Source: Thiotrichaceae bacterium (GTDB taxonomy: Bacteria; Pseudomonadota; Gammaproteobacteria; Beggiatoales; Beggiatoaceae). Taken from it: DNA of 36,591 bases. The notes below the pieces were generated by a model, which worked only from the letters and a program-made list of their open reading frames with translations, searched no databases and was not told the DNA's origin. The DNA is taken from NCBI GenBank assembly GCA_026993485.1, contig JALWSU010000444.1, positions 1-36,591 on the forward strand. The letters are read 5' to 3'. Shown here one piece after another: positions 17,711 through 26,105 of this stretch. Position 1 is the first letter of the stretch, and the number at the start of each line of letters is the position of its first letter. The translations under genes were made by a program, and so were the position numbers.

Positions 17711-19269
17711 GCTTGATTATTATTAGTTCCTAATAGCGATTTAAACATGAATTTTCCATTTTTAATATTTTGTTTTCTCATTTTAGAAATCAGTTCTTTA
17801 TATACAATAGAGTATTTGTCTCTGAATTGTTCTTCAGAATAATATTTTTCAATACGTTGAATACCTATTTTCCCCATTTTATTTGCCAGAGTTCGATTAT
17901 TTAGAATACGCATGGTTTTGGTTGCAATATCATAACTATCCATAATATTTGCAATATATCCAGCTTGTCCTAAATTATCATCAATACCATAAAGCAGTTC
18001 TTTACAAGCACCAACTTTCGTCGCAACCACAGGTAAACCACTAGCCATCGCTTCCATGACGACTAAAGGCATAGTACTTTTGATAGAAGTCAATAAAAAC
18101 ACATCCATTTTTTTATAAAACTCAAGCGGATTAGCATTTTCTATAAAACTCACCACAGTTTCTAAATTTAATAATTCACGCAAGGCTAAACATTCTTTAT
18201 AATAATGTTCTTCTTTATTTTGCTTCTGTTTTTGCTTTTGCCCAATCAAATAAGCTTCAATATTTGGATGAAATTCTTTGATAATTGCAACCACATTCAA
18301 AAATGTTTTGATATCTGTACTCTCCTCAATTCTACCAATCATACCAATAACAGGAGGCTGGCTTGTTATCCTAGTTCTTCGCGCTTTTGTAAATAAATTA
18401 ATTGGGATTCCATTGGGAATCACTCGCACTTTTCTAGGATTGGCACCGTATTCTGCAATTAATTTTTTATTACCTTCAGAAAAGGTAATCAGTGTTGTAA
18501 CGGTTTCATATTCAAATTTGATCAGTCTTTTAAAAAAATTACGCCACATTTCTTGCAAGTAAGGTTCATCTAACCATGATGAATTATCCAACAAGTTGAA
18601 ATCCATATCCTTTTCCTGCATATAGAGACTGTGTTCAGTGATTACAGAAGGTTTCTTATAAAGCGCAGTCATCATACAAACCAAAAATCCAGCAAATCCG
18701 GTGCCAGCAGCATGGTAAATTTTAGCCTTAGGAAGACGATTGATAAGCATAAATACTCGCCAGATTTTTAAATGCAGATTACGCCAATTATAATAATATT
18801 TGAGAAAGCCATTTTTTCCATGCTTTTTGGCATAGATTTCACCTAACAAAGTAAATCCACTTTCAGAAAGCAGGAAATGTTTAAAAAATCCGTCCTGATA
18901 TTTTTCTAAAATATCCTTAAAGAGTTGACATTCATCATCATTTAGCTGTCCTCTTCTAAAACTGAAGCGTGAGATTTCATGAATCAGTAAATCGATTCGA
19001 TTCTTTTCTAATTTAGTAAATTTTACTAGCTTGGCATCTTTTATAGTCGTATAGTCAGATAAATTAAATTGTTGAAATGAAATAACATTTTCCGGCAAGG
19101 AATAGCGCATATTCCAAATCTTTTTAGATTCGGTTGTCAATGCTACCACAGCAAAGGTCATTTTTTTTTTATAACATTTGATTAAACCTTGTACCCAAGA
19201 AGCAACACTGCCAGTGGAATAAGGATAACTGTTTTCTATAATTAAGCAAACATCAGCTATCTCTATCAT
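17704..19269 (-). CDS. PelF-like glycosyltransferase with eroded active site (second copy)
   Basis: The 521-residue protein is a full-length paralogue of PelF (27727-29340). It has an N-terminal DUF3492-type domain ('ADVCLIIENSYPYSTGSVASW') and a C-terminal GT4 half ('PPVIGMIGRIEESTDIKTF'). Key residues differ. The EX7E motif, EAMPLSVME in the other copy, is STMPLVVME here, so the first Glu is Ser398. The donor-binding Lys (VKDIKTF) is Thr318. The N-terminal GGVSSW is GSVASW, and EHGIY is EHSLY. It may be a catalytically dead partner, or an enzyme of altered specificity. It overlaps the downstream TolC-like gene by 7 bp and begins 1 bp behind pelE, with AAGGA as ribosome site. The frame is intact, so it is not an obvious pseudogene. 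Confidence 0.85.
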   Translation of the reverse strand: MIEIADVCLIIENSYPYSTGSVASWVQGLIKCYKKKMTFAVVALTTESKKIWNMRYSLPENVISFQQFNLSDYTTIKDAKLVKFTKLEKNRIDLLIHEISRFSFRRGQLNDDECQLFKDILEKYQDGFFKHFLLSESGFTLLGEIYAKKHGKNGFLKYYYNWRNLHLKIWRVFMLINRLPKAKIYHAAGTGFAGFLVCMMTALYKKPSVITEHSLYMQEKDMDFNLLDNSSWLDEPYLQEMWRNFFKRLIKFEYETVTTLITFSEGNKKLIAEYGANPRKVRVIPNGIPINLFTKARRTRITSQPPVIGMIGRIEESTDIKTFLNVVAIIKEFHPNIEAYLIGQKQKQKQNKEEHYYKECLALRELLNLETVVSFIENANPLEFYKKMDVFLLTSIKSTMPLVVMEAMASGLPVVATKVGACKELLYGIDDNLGQAGYIANIMDSYDIATKTMRILNNRTLANKMGKIGIQRIEKYYSEEQFRDKYSIVYKELISKMRKQNIKNGKFMFKSLLGTNNNQAC

Positions 19270-19270
19270 T

Positions 19271-20227
19271 TCATTCCTTATTTACTATGCTAACATTTTT
19301 TAAAAATGCTAGTTCGTCAAAATAACTTTTAAAAGTAGAGGAATAATCATTTTCGTCAAAAGTTGCCTTAACTTGATTAATAAATTTCTCAGCCTTTTCT
19401 ATTTGCTTATTTTCTAAAAAATATCTGATCGCCATGTTATAAGTGGATAAATTGGTATGTTCTTGTTTTTTTATGACTTTTTCTATAGCTTCACAGGCAT
19501 TATTAAGATAAAAGTGACCAATATGAGGATCCACCAGACCAATATAATAAATTTCATGATACAAATTAGCTAATCTTAATTGATCTGGTTCAGCTTGCCT
19601 ATTTAACTCTATCAACTCGTTTAAAATTTCATTACGTTTTTCATTAATAAGACGTGCAGCACCAACAATGATTGATGGATATTTACTATATTCCAACAAC
19701 ATTTGTAGAATACGGGTTTTATGTGGTGTCCACTTTAATTTATCCAATAAATTCAAGGTAGCTCTAGAATCCTCATAAGGTTGGCGGCCATGAATTAATT
19801 CAATCACCTTATCAGAGAGAAGATTATAATAAGATTCATCAATTCCAGTTAGGTTTTTATCTAAATAGTCTTGATTAATAACCTCATATTTCTCCATAGC
19901 AAGCGAACGAACTGGGGCATGCTTTAACGAAAATGCAAACGATAAAACCGATATTGGCCCTACTAATGGTAAACAAGCCAGAATAAACATATTTGTTTTC
20001 AATGCTTTACCAATAACAAAGTGAGACTTCAAATCTTGAAATTCGAACTCAATTTCAGCAATTGTGGATAAATAGCTTAAGCTGAGAAATACGCTAATAG
20101 CATGAGCAATAAAAAAAAGCAGCCACCATAGGCTGCTTTCTAGTAATAAAAAAATAATAACAAAACTTGTGTCAACTACCCATAAAGCTAAAATCACCCA
20201 AAGATATAATTTTTTTAATGTGTTCAT
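19271..20227 (-). CDS. pelE: PelE-like inner-membrane TPR protein
   Basis: 318 residues. Two adjacent N-terminal transmembrane helices (about 8-30 and 33-55) and a third hydrophobic stretch (about 78-98) precede a soluble helical domain. 'LNLLDKLKWTPHKTRILQMLLEY' and 'LSTYNMAIRYFLENKQIEKAEKFINQV' look like TPR-type hairpins. This architecture and the position after pelD match PelE, a part of the inner-membrane Pel synthase complex. It overlaps pelD by 56 bp. AGGAAA lies about 7 bases before its ATG at 20227, inside pelD. Sequence conservation of PelE is low, so the call leans on context. Confidence 0.82.
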   Translation of the reverse strand: MNTLKKLYLWVILALWVVDTSFVIIFLLLESSLWWLLFFIAHAISVFLSLSYLSTIAEIEFEFQDLKSHFVIGKALKTNMFILACLPLVGPISVLSFAFSLKHAPVRSLAMEKYEVINQDYLDKNLTGIDESYYNLLSDKVIELIHGRQPYEDSRATLNLLDKLKWTPHKTRILQMLLEYSKYPSIIVGAARLINEKRNEILNELIELNRQAEPDQLRLANLYHEIYYIGLVDPHIGHFYLNNACEAIEKVIKKQEHTNLSTYNMAIRYFLENKQIEKAEKFINQVKATFDENDYSSTFKSYFDELAFLKNVSIVNKE

Positions 20228-21431
20228 TTTTAATTTCCTGCCAATTGTCTCCCAATTTTTTCTCCTTGAATTTGGCTAAGATTGGTGATAATTCTTCAGC
20301 AAAACCAAATAGCACAACAAGTTTATCTCCAATAAGAAACTTGTCATCAAATTCCCGCGTTTGTAATTCTAATCCTGTTACTAAACTTTCCAGTTGAGTT
20401 TCTGATAGATTACCAATTGGTAAATAAGCTAGTTTATAAGACAACTTTGCTTGTTGAAATAATGTTAGCCGTTTTTTCAGAAAACCTTCAGCAATCTCTG
20501 GTTTAAATACTAATACATTTTTAAATAAGCTATATTCCAACATAGTTTCCATATATAGCTTCTTTTCTAAATTAAATCTTAGGGCTAGAGCAAGGACATA
20601 CAAACCAAGCAAAACCTCCTCTTTTTTCATAGTATAACGGATACGCTCTATCACAATCACATATTCCATTAGATTACCCTTCATTACAGGGATAGAAATA
20701 ACAAATTGATTAATTTCTGCAATAACTTTAAGTGAAATAATTTGTTTTTCTAGTTGCAGTACCTGAAACCATTCTGGTGCGTCACTTGTCACAATCTTAT
20801 CTGGAAAATCAATGGGATTAGAAATCCCATACCTAAATAAGCTAACATATTGATTATTATCAATGTCTAGTTTATAAACGATCCCTCCTTCAACAAAAGT
20901 ATAGCGGTAAAGCATTGTAAAAATGCGGGAAAACATTTCTAGTTCTTCATTGGTATCTTTAAGGATTTGACGTAATTCATGATAAAGGTAAGTTGGGCGA
21001 TCAACACGAAAATAACTCTCACCTAAAAATTGTTTATGTGACGTATCAATTAAGGCAATTTGAGATTTCAGCTCCTCAATTCTTTTTTGGGCGATAATGT
21101 CAGTTTCTCTTAAAACTCTATGTTCTCTATCACTAGTTTCTTTTTGGTATCCAACAATTAAAATGAGTAAGAAACCCATAATTAGAATTAATCCATCTTC
21201 TAGATTAATTAGACTCAATGCAAAATGATTTAAGCTAATTATCGCTAACAATAAAGCAATGCTACCGACAATTATACCCATAATTCGGTAAAACAGGGCA
21301 AAAATAATCCCTACAAAAATAAAAATATAAGGAATTAATTTTACTGGTAACAAATGCCAAATACCAAAAAATAAAAAACTATAAATAACAGCTATTTCAA
21401 TATAAGGTAAAAAATATCTTATTTGATTCAT
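20172..21431 (-). CDS. pelD: PelD c-di-GMP receptor of the Pel synthase
   Basis: 419 residues: four transmembrane helices in the first 100, a coiled coil (about 105-130), a GAF domain (about 150-300) and a degenerate GGDEF-like domain at the end. In that last domain Arg359-Glu-Phe-Asp362 followed by 'DKFLIGDKLVVLFG' aligns with the inhibitory-site RxxD and the GGDEF loop. The catalytic GGDEF residues are lost but the c-di-GMP site is kept, as in Pseudomonas PelD. The additional arginine used by that protein has no obvious counterpart (Lys residues at about 391-392). Its ATG directly follows the pelB-barrel stop (TAAATG). Binding of c-di-GMP is expected to switch on synthesis after translation. 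Confidence 0.93.
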   Translation of the reverse strand: MNQIRYFLPYIEIAVIYSFLFFGIWHLLPVKLIPYIFIFVGIIFALFYRIMGIIVGSIALLLAIISLNHFALSLINLEDGLILIMGFLLILIVGYQKETSDREHRVLRETDIIAQKRIEELKSQIALIDTSHKQFLGESYFRVDRPTYLYHELRQILKDTNEELEMFSRIFTMLYRYTFVEGGIVYKLDIDNNQYVSLFRYGISNPIDFPDKIVTSDAPEWFQVLQLEKQIISLKVIAEINQFVISIPVMKGNLMEYVIVIERIRYTMKKEEVLLGLYVLALALRFNLEKKLYMETMLEYSLFKNVLVFKPEIAEGFLKKRLTLFQQAKLSYKLAYLPIGNLSETQLESLVTGLELQTREFDDKFLIGDKLVVLFGFAEELSPILAKFKEKKLGDNWQEIKNEHIKKIISLGDFSFMGS

Positions 21432-22883
21432 TTACTTAAACCGCCAATTAATGCCAAGATCACCCCTAGTTTCCCCATCCCCGCTTAAACTATCAATACG
21501 GTATTCTAGGCCTCCTAGAAAATCTAAATCTCTATCAAAACTGTAACGCAAACTTACTTCTGGAGTTGCAGCAAGTCCTTCAAAATTTTCTCCACGCATA
21601 TAACCAATAGTAAAACTATAATGGAACAGGTTTTTATAAGGCCCAAAATAGCGCAATCCAGAAATAACATAATAAGGCATATCGAAACGGCGAACAATAT
21701 AATCCGTATTCCCTTTACCCTGAATATGTACCCAACCAATGCCATGTTGCAAGGTGGGACTTTTATCGTCAAGAATATACATAAAATAAGGATGTAAAAT
21801 ATGCATATAACCGACTTCTTCACCGCTATCTGGTAACTTATAATCACTATAAGTATAACTACCTCCAAGAATAGTTTTTCTTCCAGGTTTATAGTAACCT
21901 GATATTGTTCCGCCACTTTTCAGCGCAAAATTCTTGAGTAATGCCGTTACATCAGTCTCCACATCACGATAATATCCTTTAAAAGCCAACTGAGAAAATC
22001 CTAGACGGCGACGCTGCCATCCAGCCTTAAAGCCGAACTGATTATCGCTTGATAATGCCGCAAAATAAAGTTTATCCTTAAAGCCTACAACTTTATCAAT
22101 CTTTAAAGAAAACTGATCTTTACCATTGAAATTATAATCTTTGAATGTCACTCGTCCCCAATTAGTTATGGGAAACATCAGCTCAGTTTCTACTGGATAG
22201 AAAGTACCATGCAGTTTATTATCAATAAATTTTATTCTAGTACTAATATGTGGAGACCAAAACCGCCTCTTATCCATACGCAGCCATTCTGCCTGCTGTT
22301 GCTCGTGTGGGGTATATTCGACATTGCCAATAACCTTACCCAATAAAGCCTCTGTTGTATCTAACTCTCCAGCCATCAAAGCAAAATAAGCTGCATAAAT
22401 ACGATTACCACTAATATCCTTATAATCTTTAACCCAATCAAAGGCTTCCTGATATTTACCATAAGCTAACAACAGTTCCGCCTGTTTAAAAGCATAACGA
22501 ATACTAAATTCTTTATTTTGATACTTTTGCTGCAATGCTGCTAACATGCTTAAATGCTGATTTTTGTCATTATAGCGTAGTTGCGAAAGCATCCACATAT
22601 CCAGACGAGATACTAATAAAGAATTTAAATGTTGAATAGTTTCCCTATAACGCCGTTGAGCTACTAACATATCCATATAATTAAAAGAAATCTCCAACGG
22701 CACCTTTGGCTCTTGCAATAATTGTTGATAAATTTTTTCGGCTTTTTGTGTTTCACCAATATTGCTTAAAGCCCATGCCTTATCGCGCTGTTTCTGAATG
22801 TTATTCTCGCTGCCCTCACCCTCACCCTCAGCATTAGCTGTAAAAAACAACGCTGCTAAAAACAGGCAAATCAATACTCTCAT
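21432..22883 (-). CDS. pelB: PelB C-terminal half: secreted TPR plus outer-membrane beta-barrel
   Basis: 483 residues with its own signal peptide ('MRVLICLFLAALFFTANA', cleavage after Ala18). A few TPR-like helices follow ('KAWALSNIGETQKAEKIYQQLL', about 30-190). From about 210 on, alternating amphipathic strands rich in Tyr, Trp and Gly are typical of an outer-membrane barrel, ending in 'GDLGINWRFK'. In Pseudomonas the barrel is the C-terminal third of one PelB of almost 1200 residues; here it is a separate protein. The 16-strand count is taken from that family. It begins 2 bp behind the TPR gene, with GAGGA 8 bases before the ATG, so both are made from one transcript. It probably is the Pel export channel. 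Confidence 0.88.
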   Translation of the reverse strand: MRVLICLFLAALFFTANAEGEGEGSENNIQKQRDKAWALSNIGETQKAEKIYQQLLQEPKVPLEISFNYMDMLVAQRRYRETIQHLNSLLVSRLDMWMLSQLRYNDKNQHLSMLAALQQKYQNKEFSIRYAFKQAELLLAYGKYQEAFDWVKDYKDISGNRIYAAYFALMAGELDTTEALLGKVIGNVEYTPHEQQQAEWLRMDKRRFWSPHISTRIKFIDNKLHGTFYPVETELMFPITNWGRVTFKDYNFNGKDQFSLKIDKVVGFKDKLYFAALSSDNQFGFKAGWQRRRLGFSQLAFKGYYRDVETDVTALLKNFALKSGGTISGYYKPGRKTILGGSYTYSDYKLPDSGEEVGYMHILHPYFMYILDDKSPTLQHGIGWVHIQGKGNTDYIVRRFDMPYYVISGLRYFGPYKNLFHYSFTIGYMRGENFEGLAATPEVSLRYSFDRDLDFLGGLEYRIDSLSGDGETRGDLGINWRFK

Positions 22884-22885
22884 TA

Positions 22886-25348
22886 CTAAGAATCCTCTGC
22901 TATGATTTGAATCAGTCGTATATTTGTTTCCCTGAAAGGCTTTTCTTGTCCCAAACGTTTATATAAAAGTGCCAAATCTTTTAAAACTTTAATCTTATCA
23001 TCAAGTTTCTCAGTTTTTGTATTTTTATGTTGTTTTAACCAGCGTTTATGCAAATTGATAGAGTTTTGCCAACGACCACTTTTTTGATAAGCTTGAGCAA
23101 TAGTAATCACTACTTCGCTAGACATTTTCGAGATAGGTAATGTTTCTAGCACCGCCGCTTGTTTAGCATATTGCTTATCTTTACCATAAGCAAAGGCTAA
23201 CATTAATTTATATTCATCCTTACCAGTTTTATTCAGTAATTTCGCTAAAATTTTAGCTGCCTTTGAATAATCATGTTTAACATAAAGATAATGCTTAGCT
23301 AACTTCTCCCCATGATTATTATTCGGTTGTTGTTGAAAAACAAATTCTAAAGCGGTTTCATATTCTTTCTTGCTAATATTGTGAGCTGTACTTAAATAAA
23401 TTGGCTCATATTTATTATGATTTATCTGATAAAGTCTTTTATAAACAGACACAGCTTGTTTTTGTTGTCCTTTTTTTATATAAAGGTAAGCTAAACTTTC
23501 CAAATATTTGGGATTTCGAGTTTTTCTATAAAGCTGTTTATAATCATAAACAGATAATTTAGTTTTAATTGGCTTAGATTGCCTAGATTGCCTAGATTGC
23601 CTAGATTGCCTAGATAGATTTTTTTGGACATAGGTTAATTGCACAGTTGATTTGGGCAAATATTTTTTATTACGAGTTATTTTGTAAAGCTTTTTATAAA
23701 GAGATGCTATTTTTGCCCTTTGTCCAGTTTTAGTATAAAGAGCAACTAAAACGTCTACATAACCTGATTTTTTAGGGTGTTTCTGCACTAAGCGGCTAAA
23801 ATAATAAATTGCTTTTTTGTGTTCCTTCTTTTTTAAGTAATAGTAACCCAAAAACTTATCGGAACGTAAAAACGGATAAGTTTCCATTAAATTAACTAAT
23901 TTTGCGGGTTTATTACTATAAACTGCTGCTAATTGTTTTAAATATTTTCGGTTTTGAGTGTGTTTATAAGACTGAAGCAAAATATCTGCCATCATGTTTT
24001 TATCTTTTAGTACCGAAGCCAAACTATAACTCTGTTTTAATGCACTAAAATCATGCCATTTTTTCCATATCATAAGATAAGTTTTCAAGGCTTTTTTCTG
24101 TTGCCGGCTATCTATATAAATTTGGGCTAATGTTTGCTGATATTTCCGATTTTTTGGGTATTTTTTTGATAAAATCCGAAATTGTTTTTCTGCCCCTAGA
24201 TAATCTTTGTCGTCAAGATAAAGTGTAGCTAAATTTTCTAAATATTGCTTCTCTTTGGTGCGTTGCGCCAAGAGACGCAACAATTGTTTCATTTTTGGCT
24301 TATTTTTTAACTCATAAGCCAAATTATAGGCGGCTTTTAAGGCAGGCACTGTTCGCCATTTTCGCCAGATTTTTTCATAAATAGCTAATGCCTTTACTTT
24401 GTCATCGCGCTGGTTATAAGTTTCCGCTAAACGAAAGGCATAAGTAGGCTTATAATTAGCTAATTGAGATAAATATTGAAATTCTTCAATAGGTAAATCA
24501 GCTACTTTAGCAGTAAAATAGGCTTTTTCTAACAGTTTAACATCATGATATTCTTGGTAAGCCCCCCAATAAGTCGCTGCGGTATTTTCTGCATCACCGA
24601 GTTTTTGATAAAGAAATGCTAAACGCTCATAATCCGTGAAACTTTGGATTAAACCAACATGCTTGAGTGCGCTATTATAATCTTTCTTTTCTACATATAA
24701 GTTGATCAAATCCCCTCTTAATTGATCATTATTTTCCATTGCTAAACTACGTTCCATCCAACGAATTTTTAAATCAGAATCCTTGCTCCATAAAGCCACT
24801 TTTAAAGCTGCATCCACCTTTTCCTTAGAAAAATTTTTACCTGCTGCTTCTTGCCATTCGCTCTCATAAACATTAACCGCTTCAGCAAAGCGTTGATTCC
24901 AAATTAAAAAATCTTTTAAGTAATCGGTTTGTTTAAATAGCTTTGCAAAAAAGATAACCGTATCTTGGTTTTCTTTAAGCGTTTTATTTTTTTCCCATAA
25001 GGCATTCGCATATAATAAGACGTTTTTAAAATAAGCTTCATCCCGAAATCCTAAATCGTAAAGTTTTTTGACTGTCGCTTTATAATTAGGCAAATCTTGC
25101 CTATCACGATATAGTTGTGCCAAACGCTTCAATGCCAGAAACTTGTTTTGTGGTAATGTTTCAGTTTCTGCCGCCCGTTTATAATAAACAATTGCCTGAT
25201 CGTATGAACCCGTCTTGACAAAAGAATCGGCTACGTTCATTGCAGGTGGCCTCAACAAATAATAAAGAAAACCTAAACATATAAAAATCAATATAAACAG
25301 CCACTTATTAAAAATAGGGGTTGGACGATAACTACTGGAGTAATTCAT
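22886..25348 (-). CDS. pelB: PelB N-terminal half: membrane-anchored TPR scaffold
   Basis: 820 residues: one N-terminal transmembrane helix (about 14-34, 'WLFILIFICLGFLYYLL'), then a long series of tetratricopeptide repeats. A recurring pattern of the type 'K.YL..LA.LY..K' can be followed almost to the C-terminus. No beta-barrel is present; the frame stops at the last repeat and a separate barrel gene follows 2 bp later. In Pseudomonas PelB the TPR region binds PelA and guides deacetylated polymer; I infer the same. A short Ser-Arg-Gln repeat (about residue 580) interrupts the TPR array. Its start overlaps the upstream hydrolase gene by 17 bp. Confidence 0.88.
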   Translation of the reverse strand: MNYSSSYRPTPIFNKWLFILIFICLGFLYYLLRPPAMNVADSFVKTGSYDQAIVYYKRAAETETLPQNKFLALKRLAQLYRDRQDLPNYKATVKKLYDLGFRDEAYFKNVLLYANALWEKNKTLKENQDTVIFFAKLFKQTDYLKDFLIWNQRFAEAVNVYESEWQEAAGKNFSKEKVDAALKVALWSKDSDLKIRWMERSLAMENNDQLRGDLINLYVEKKDYNSALKHVGLIQSFTDYERLAFLYQKLGDAENTAATYWGAYQEYHDVKLLEKAYFTAKVADLPIEEFQYLSQLANYKPTYAFRLAETYNQRDDKVKALAIYEKIWRKWRTVPALKAAYNLAYELKNKPKMKQLLRLLAQRTKEKQYLENLATLYLDDKDYLGAEKQFRILSKKYPKNRKYQQTLAQIYIDSRQQKKALKTYLMIWKKWHDFSALKQSYSLASVLKDKNMMADILLQSYKHTQNRKYLKQLAAVYSNKPAKLVNLMETYPFLRSDKFLGYYYLKKKEHKKAIYYFSRLVQKHPKKSGYVDVLVALYTKTGQRAKIASLYKKLYKITRNKKYLPKSTVQLTYVQKNLSRQSRQSRQSRQSKPIKTKLSVYDYKQLYRKTRNPKYLESLAYLYIKKGQQKQAVSVYKRLYQINHNKYEPIYLSTAHNISKKEYETALEFVFQQQPNNNHGEKLAKHYLYVKHDYSKAAKILAKLLNKTGKDEYKLMLAFAYGKDKQYAKQAAVLETLPISKMSSEVVITIAQAYQKSGRWQNSINLHKRWLKQHKNTKTEKLDDKIKVLKDLALLYKRLGQEKPFRETNIRLIQIIAEDS
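23572..23616. repeat. In-frame 9-bp tandem repeat inside the pelB TPR gene
   Basis: Units of GCCTAGATT: an imperfect first unit at 23572-23580, three perfect units (23581-23607) and a last variant (23608-23616). On the coding strand each unit adds Ser-Arg-Gln, giving 'SRQSRQSRQSRQS'. Because the period is three codons, gain or loss of units keeps the frame, so the linker between TPRs can vary in length. Confidence 0.9.
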
Positions 25349-26105
25349 GCGCTAATTTCCAGAAAATACCCATTTGTTGGGCTTGATTTTGCAAATTACG
25401 AATATCCTGCTCACTTACTTTCTCGGCATAGTCAATTGCTAAAATAAATTTCTTATCTTGTTTTAAACGTGTTACCCATCCAGAAAGCCAAGTCATATCT
25501 TGCTTTCCTCTCCTAACAAACTTGCCATTTTTTTTATCATAAAAAAAAGACTCAATTAAAACACCTTGTATCAGATTTTTTATTTTTGGATAAATTGCAA
25601 ATCCTCGATTAATAATAATTTTTCCCTCGGTTTTAGTTCTAATATAAGCGACTAGTTCTTGAGCCTTATTTTTATAAATATCACATTTCTCGGAATGTAA
25701 AATACATAATATTTCCACACCATCTGCTGTGTCAAGAAATACTTGTTGATAATCTTGTTTTAAGATAAATGACAATTCTTGCTGAATTACTTTTTGCCAT
25801 GCAGGATGCGTAATATCAACTAAAACAGATGCCCAGGCTTTATTATCTTTAATTATCGCTTCTTTGGGGAACTTAGCAAAATAAGGCGAGAATTGATTAA
25901 TTTCCGTTAAAGATAAATAAGCATAGCTCTTGTTTTTATTACCTTGCACTTTTGCATACGGATTCAAAATAAATATATCAATTGTCTCAGGAATAACAAC
26001 TTTATTTGAATAATTAATAATAAATGATAAGGAATCATGAGTTTGTTGAGAACAAGATAAAATTAATACACTAGAAATCATCAGCAATTTCTTTAATAAT
26101 GACAT
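25332..26105 (-). CDS. pelA: PelA hydrolase-domain lipoprotein (GH114/GH166-like)
   Basis: 257 residues from the ATG at 26105; a longer TTG-started frame to 26132 is less likely. It has a lipobox ('SSVLILSC', Cys18) and then a single glycosidase-type barrel. Marks are 'AYLSLTEINQ', 'DITHPAWQKVIQQEL', 'QVFLDTADGVE' (Asp125, Asp128), 'KIIINRGFAI' and 'QGVLIESFFYD'. Glu185 in the last is the likely counterpart of the catalytic Glu of the PelA hydrolase domain. In Pseudomonas this domain is the N-terminal part of PelA and cuts Pel; here it stands alone without the deacetylase. It overlaps pelG by 35 bp and the pelB-TPR gene by 17 bp. Position between G and B supports the PelA assignment. Confidence 0.83.
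   Translation of the reverse strand: MSLLKKLLMISSVLILSCSQQTHDSLSFIINYSNKVVIPETIDIFILNPYAKVQGNKNKSYAYLSLTEINQFSPYFAKFPKEAIIKDNKAWASVLVDITHPAWQKVIQQELSFILKQDYQQVFLDTADGVEILCILHSEKCDIYKNKAQELVAYIRTKTEGKIIINRGFAIYPKIKNLIQGVLIESFFYDKKNGKFVRRGKQDMTWLSGWVTRLKQDKKFILAIDYAEKVSEQDIRNLQNQAQQMGIFWKLAHELLQ

Noticed and set aside
17704-19269. Pseudogene call for the second PelF
   Set aside because: The frame is complete and of normal length, and ribosome site and overlaps are intact. Only active-site residues are changed.
21554-21916. 120-codon minus-strand frame inside the PelB barrel gene
   Set aside because: It overlaps the barrel gene in another frame. Its hydrophobic look comes from the AT-rich alternating strands of the barrel read out of frame.
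22880-22890. Frameshift breaking a single pelB
   Set aside because: The downstream gene has its own signal peptide with a clear cleavage site and a good ribosome site; the upstream gene ends normally. A true split is more likely.
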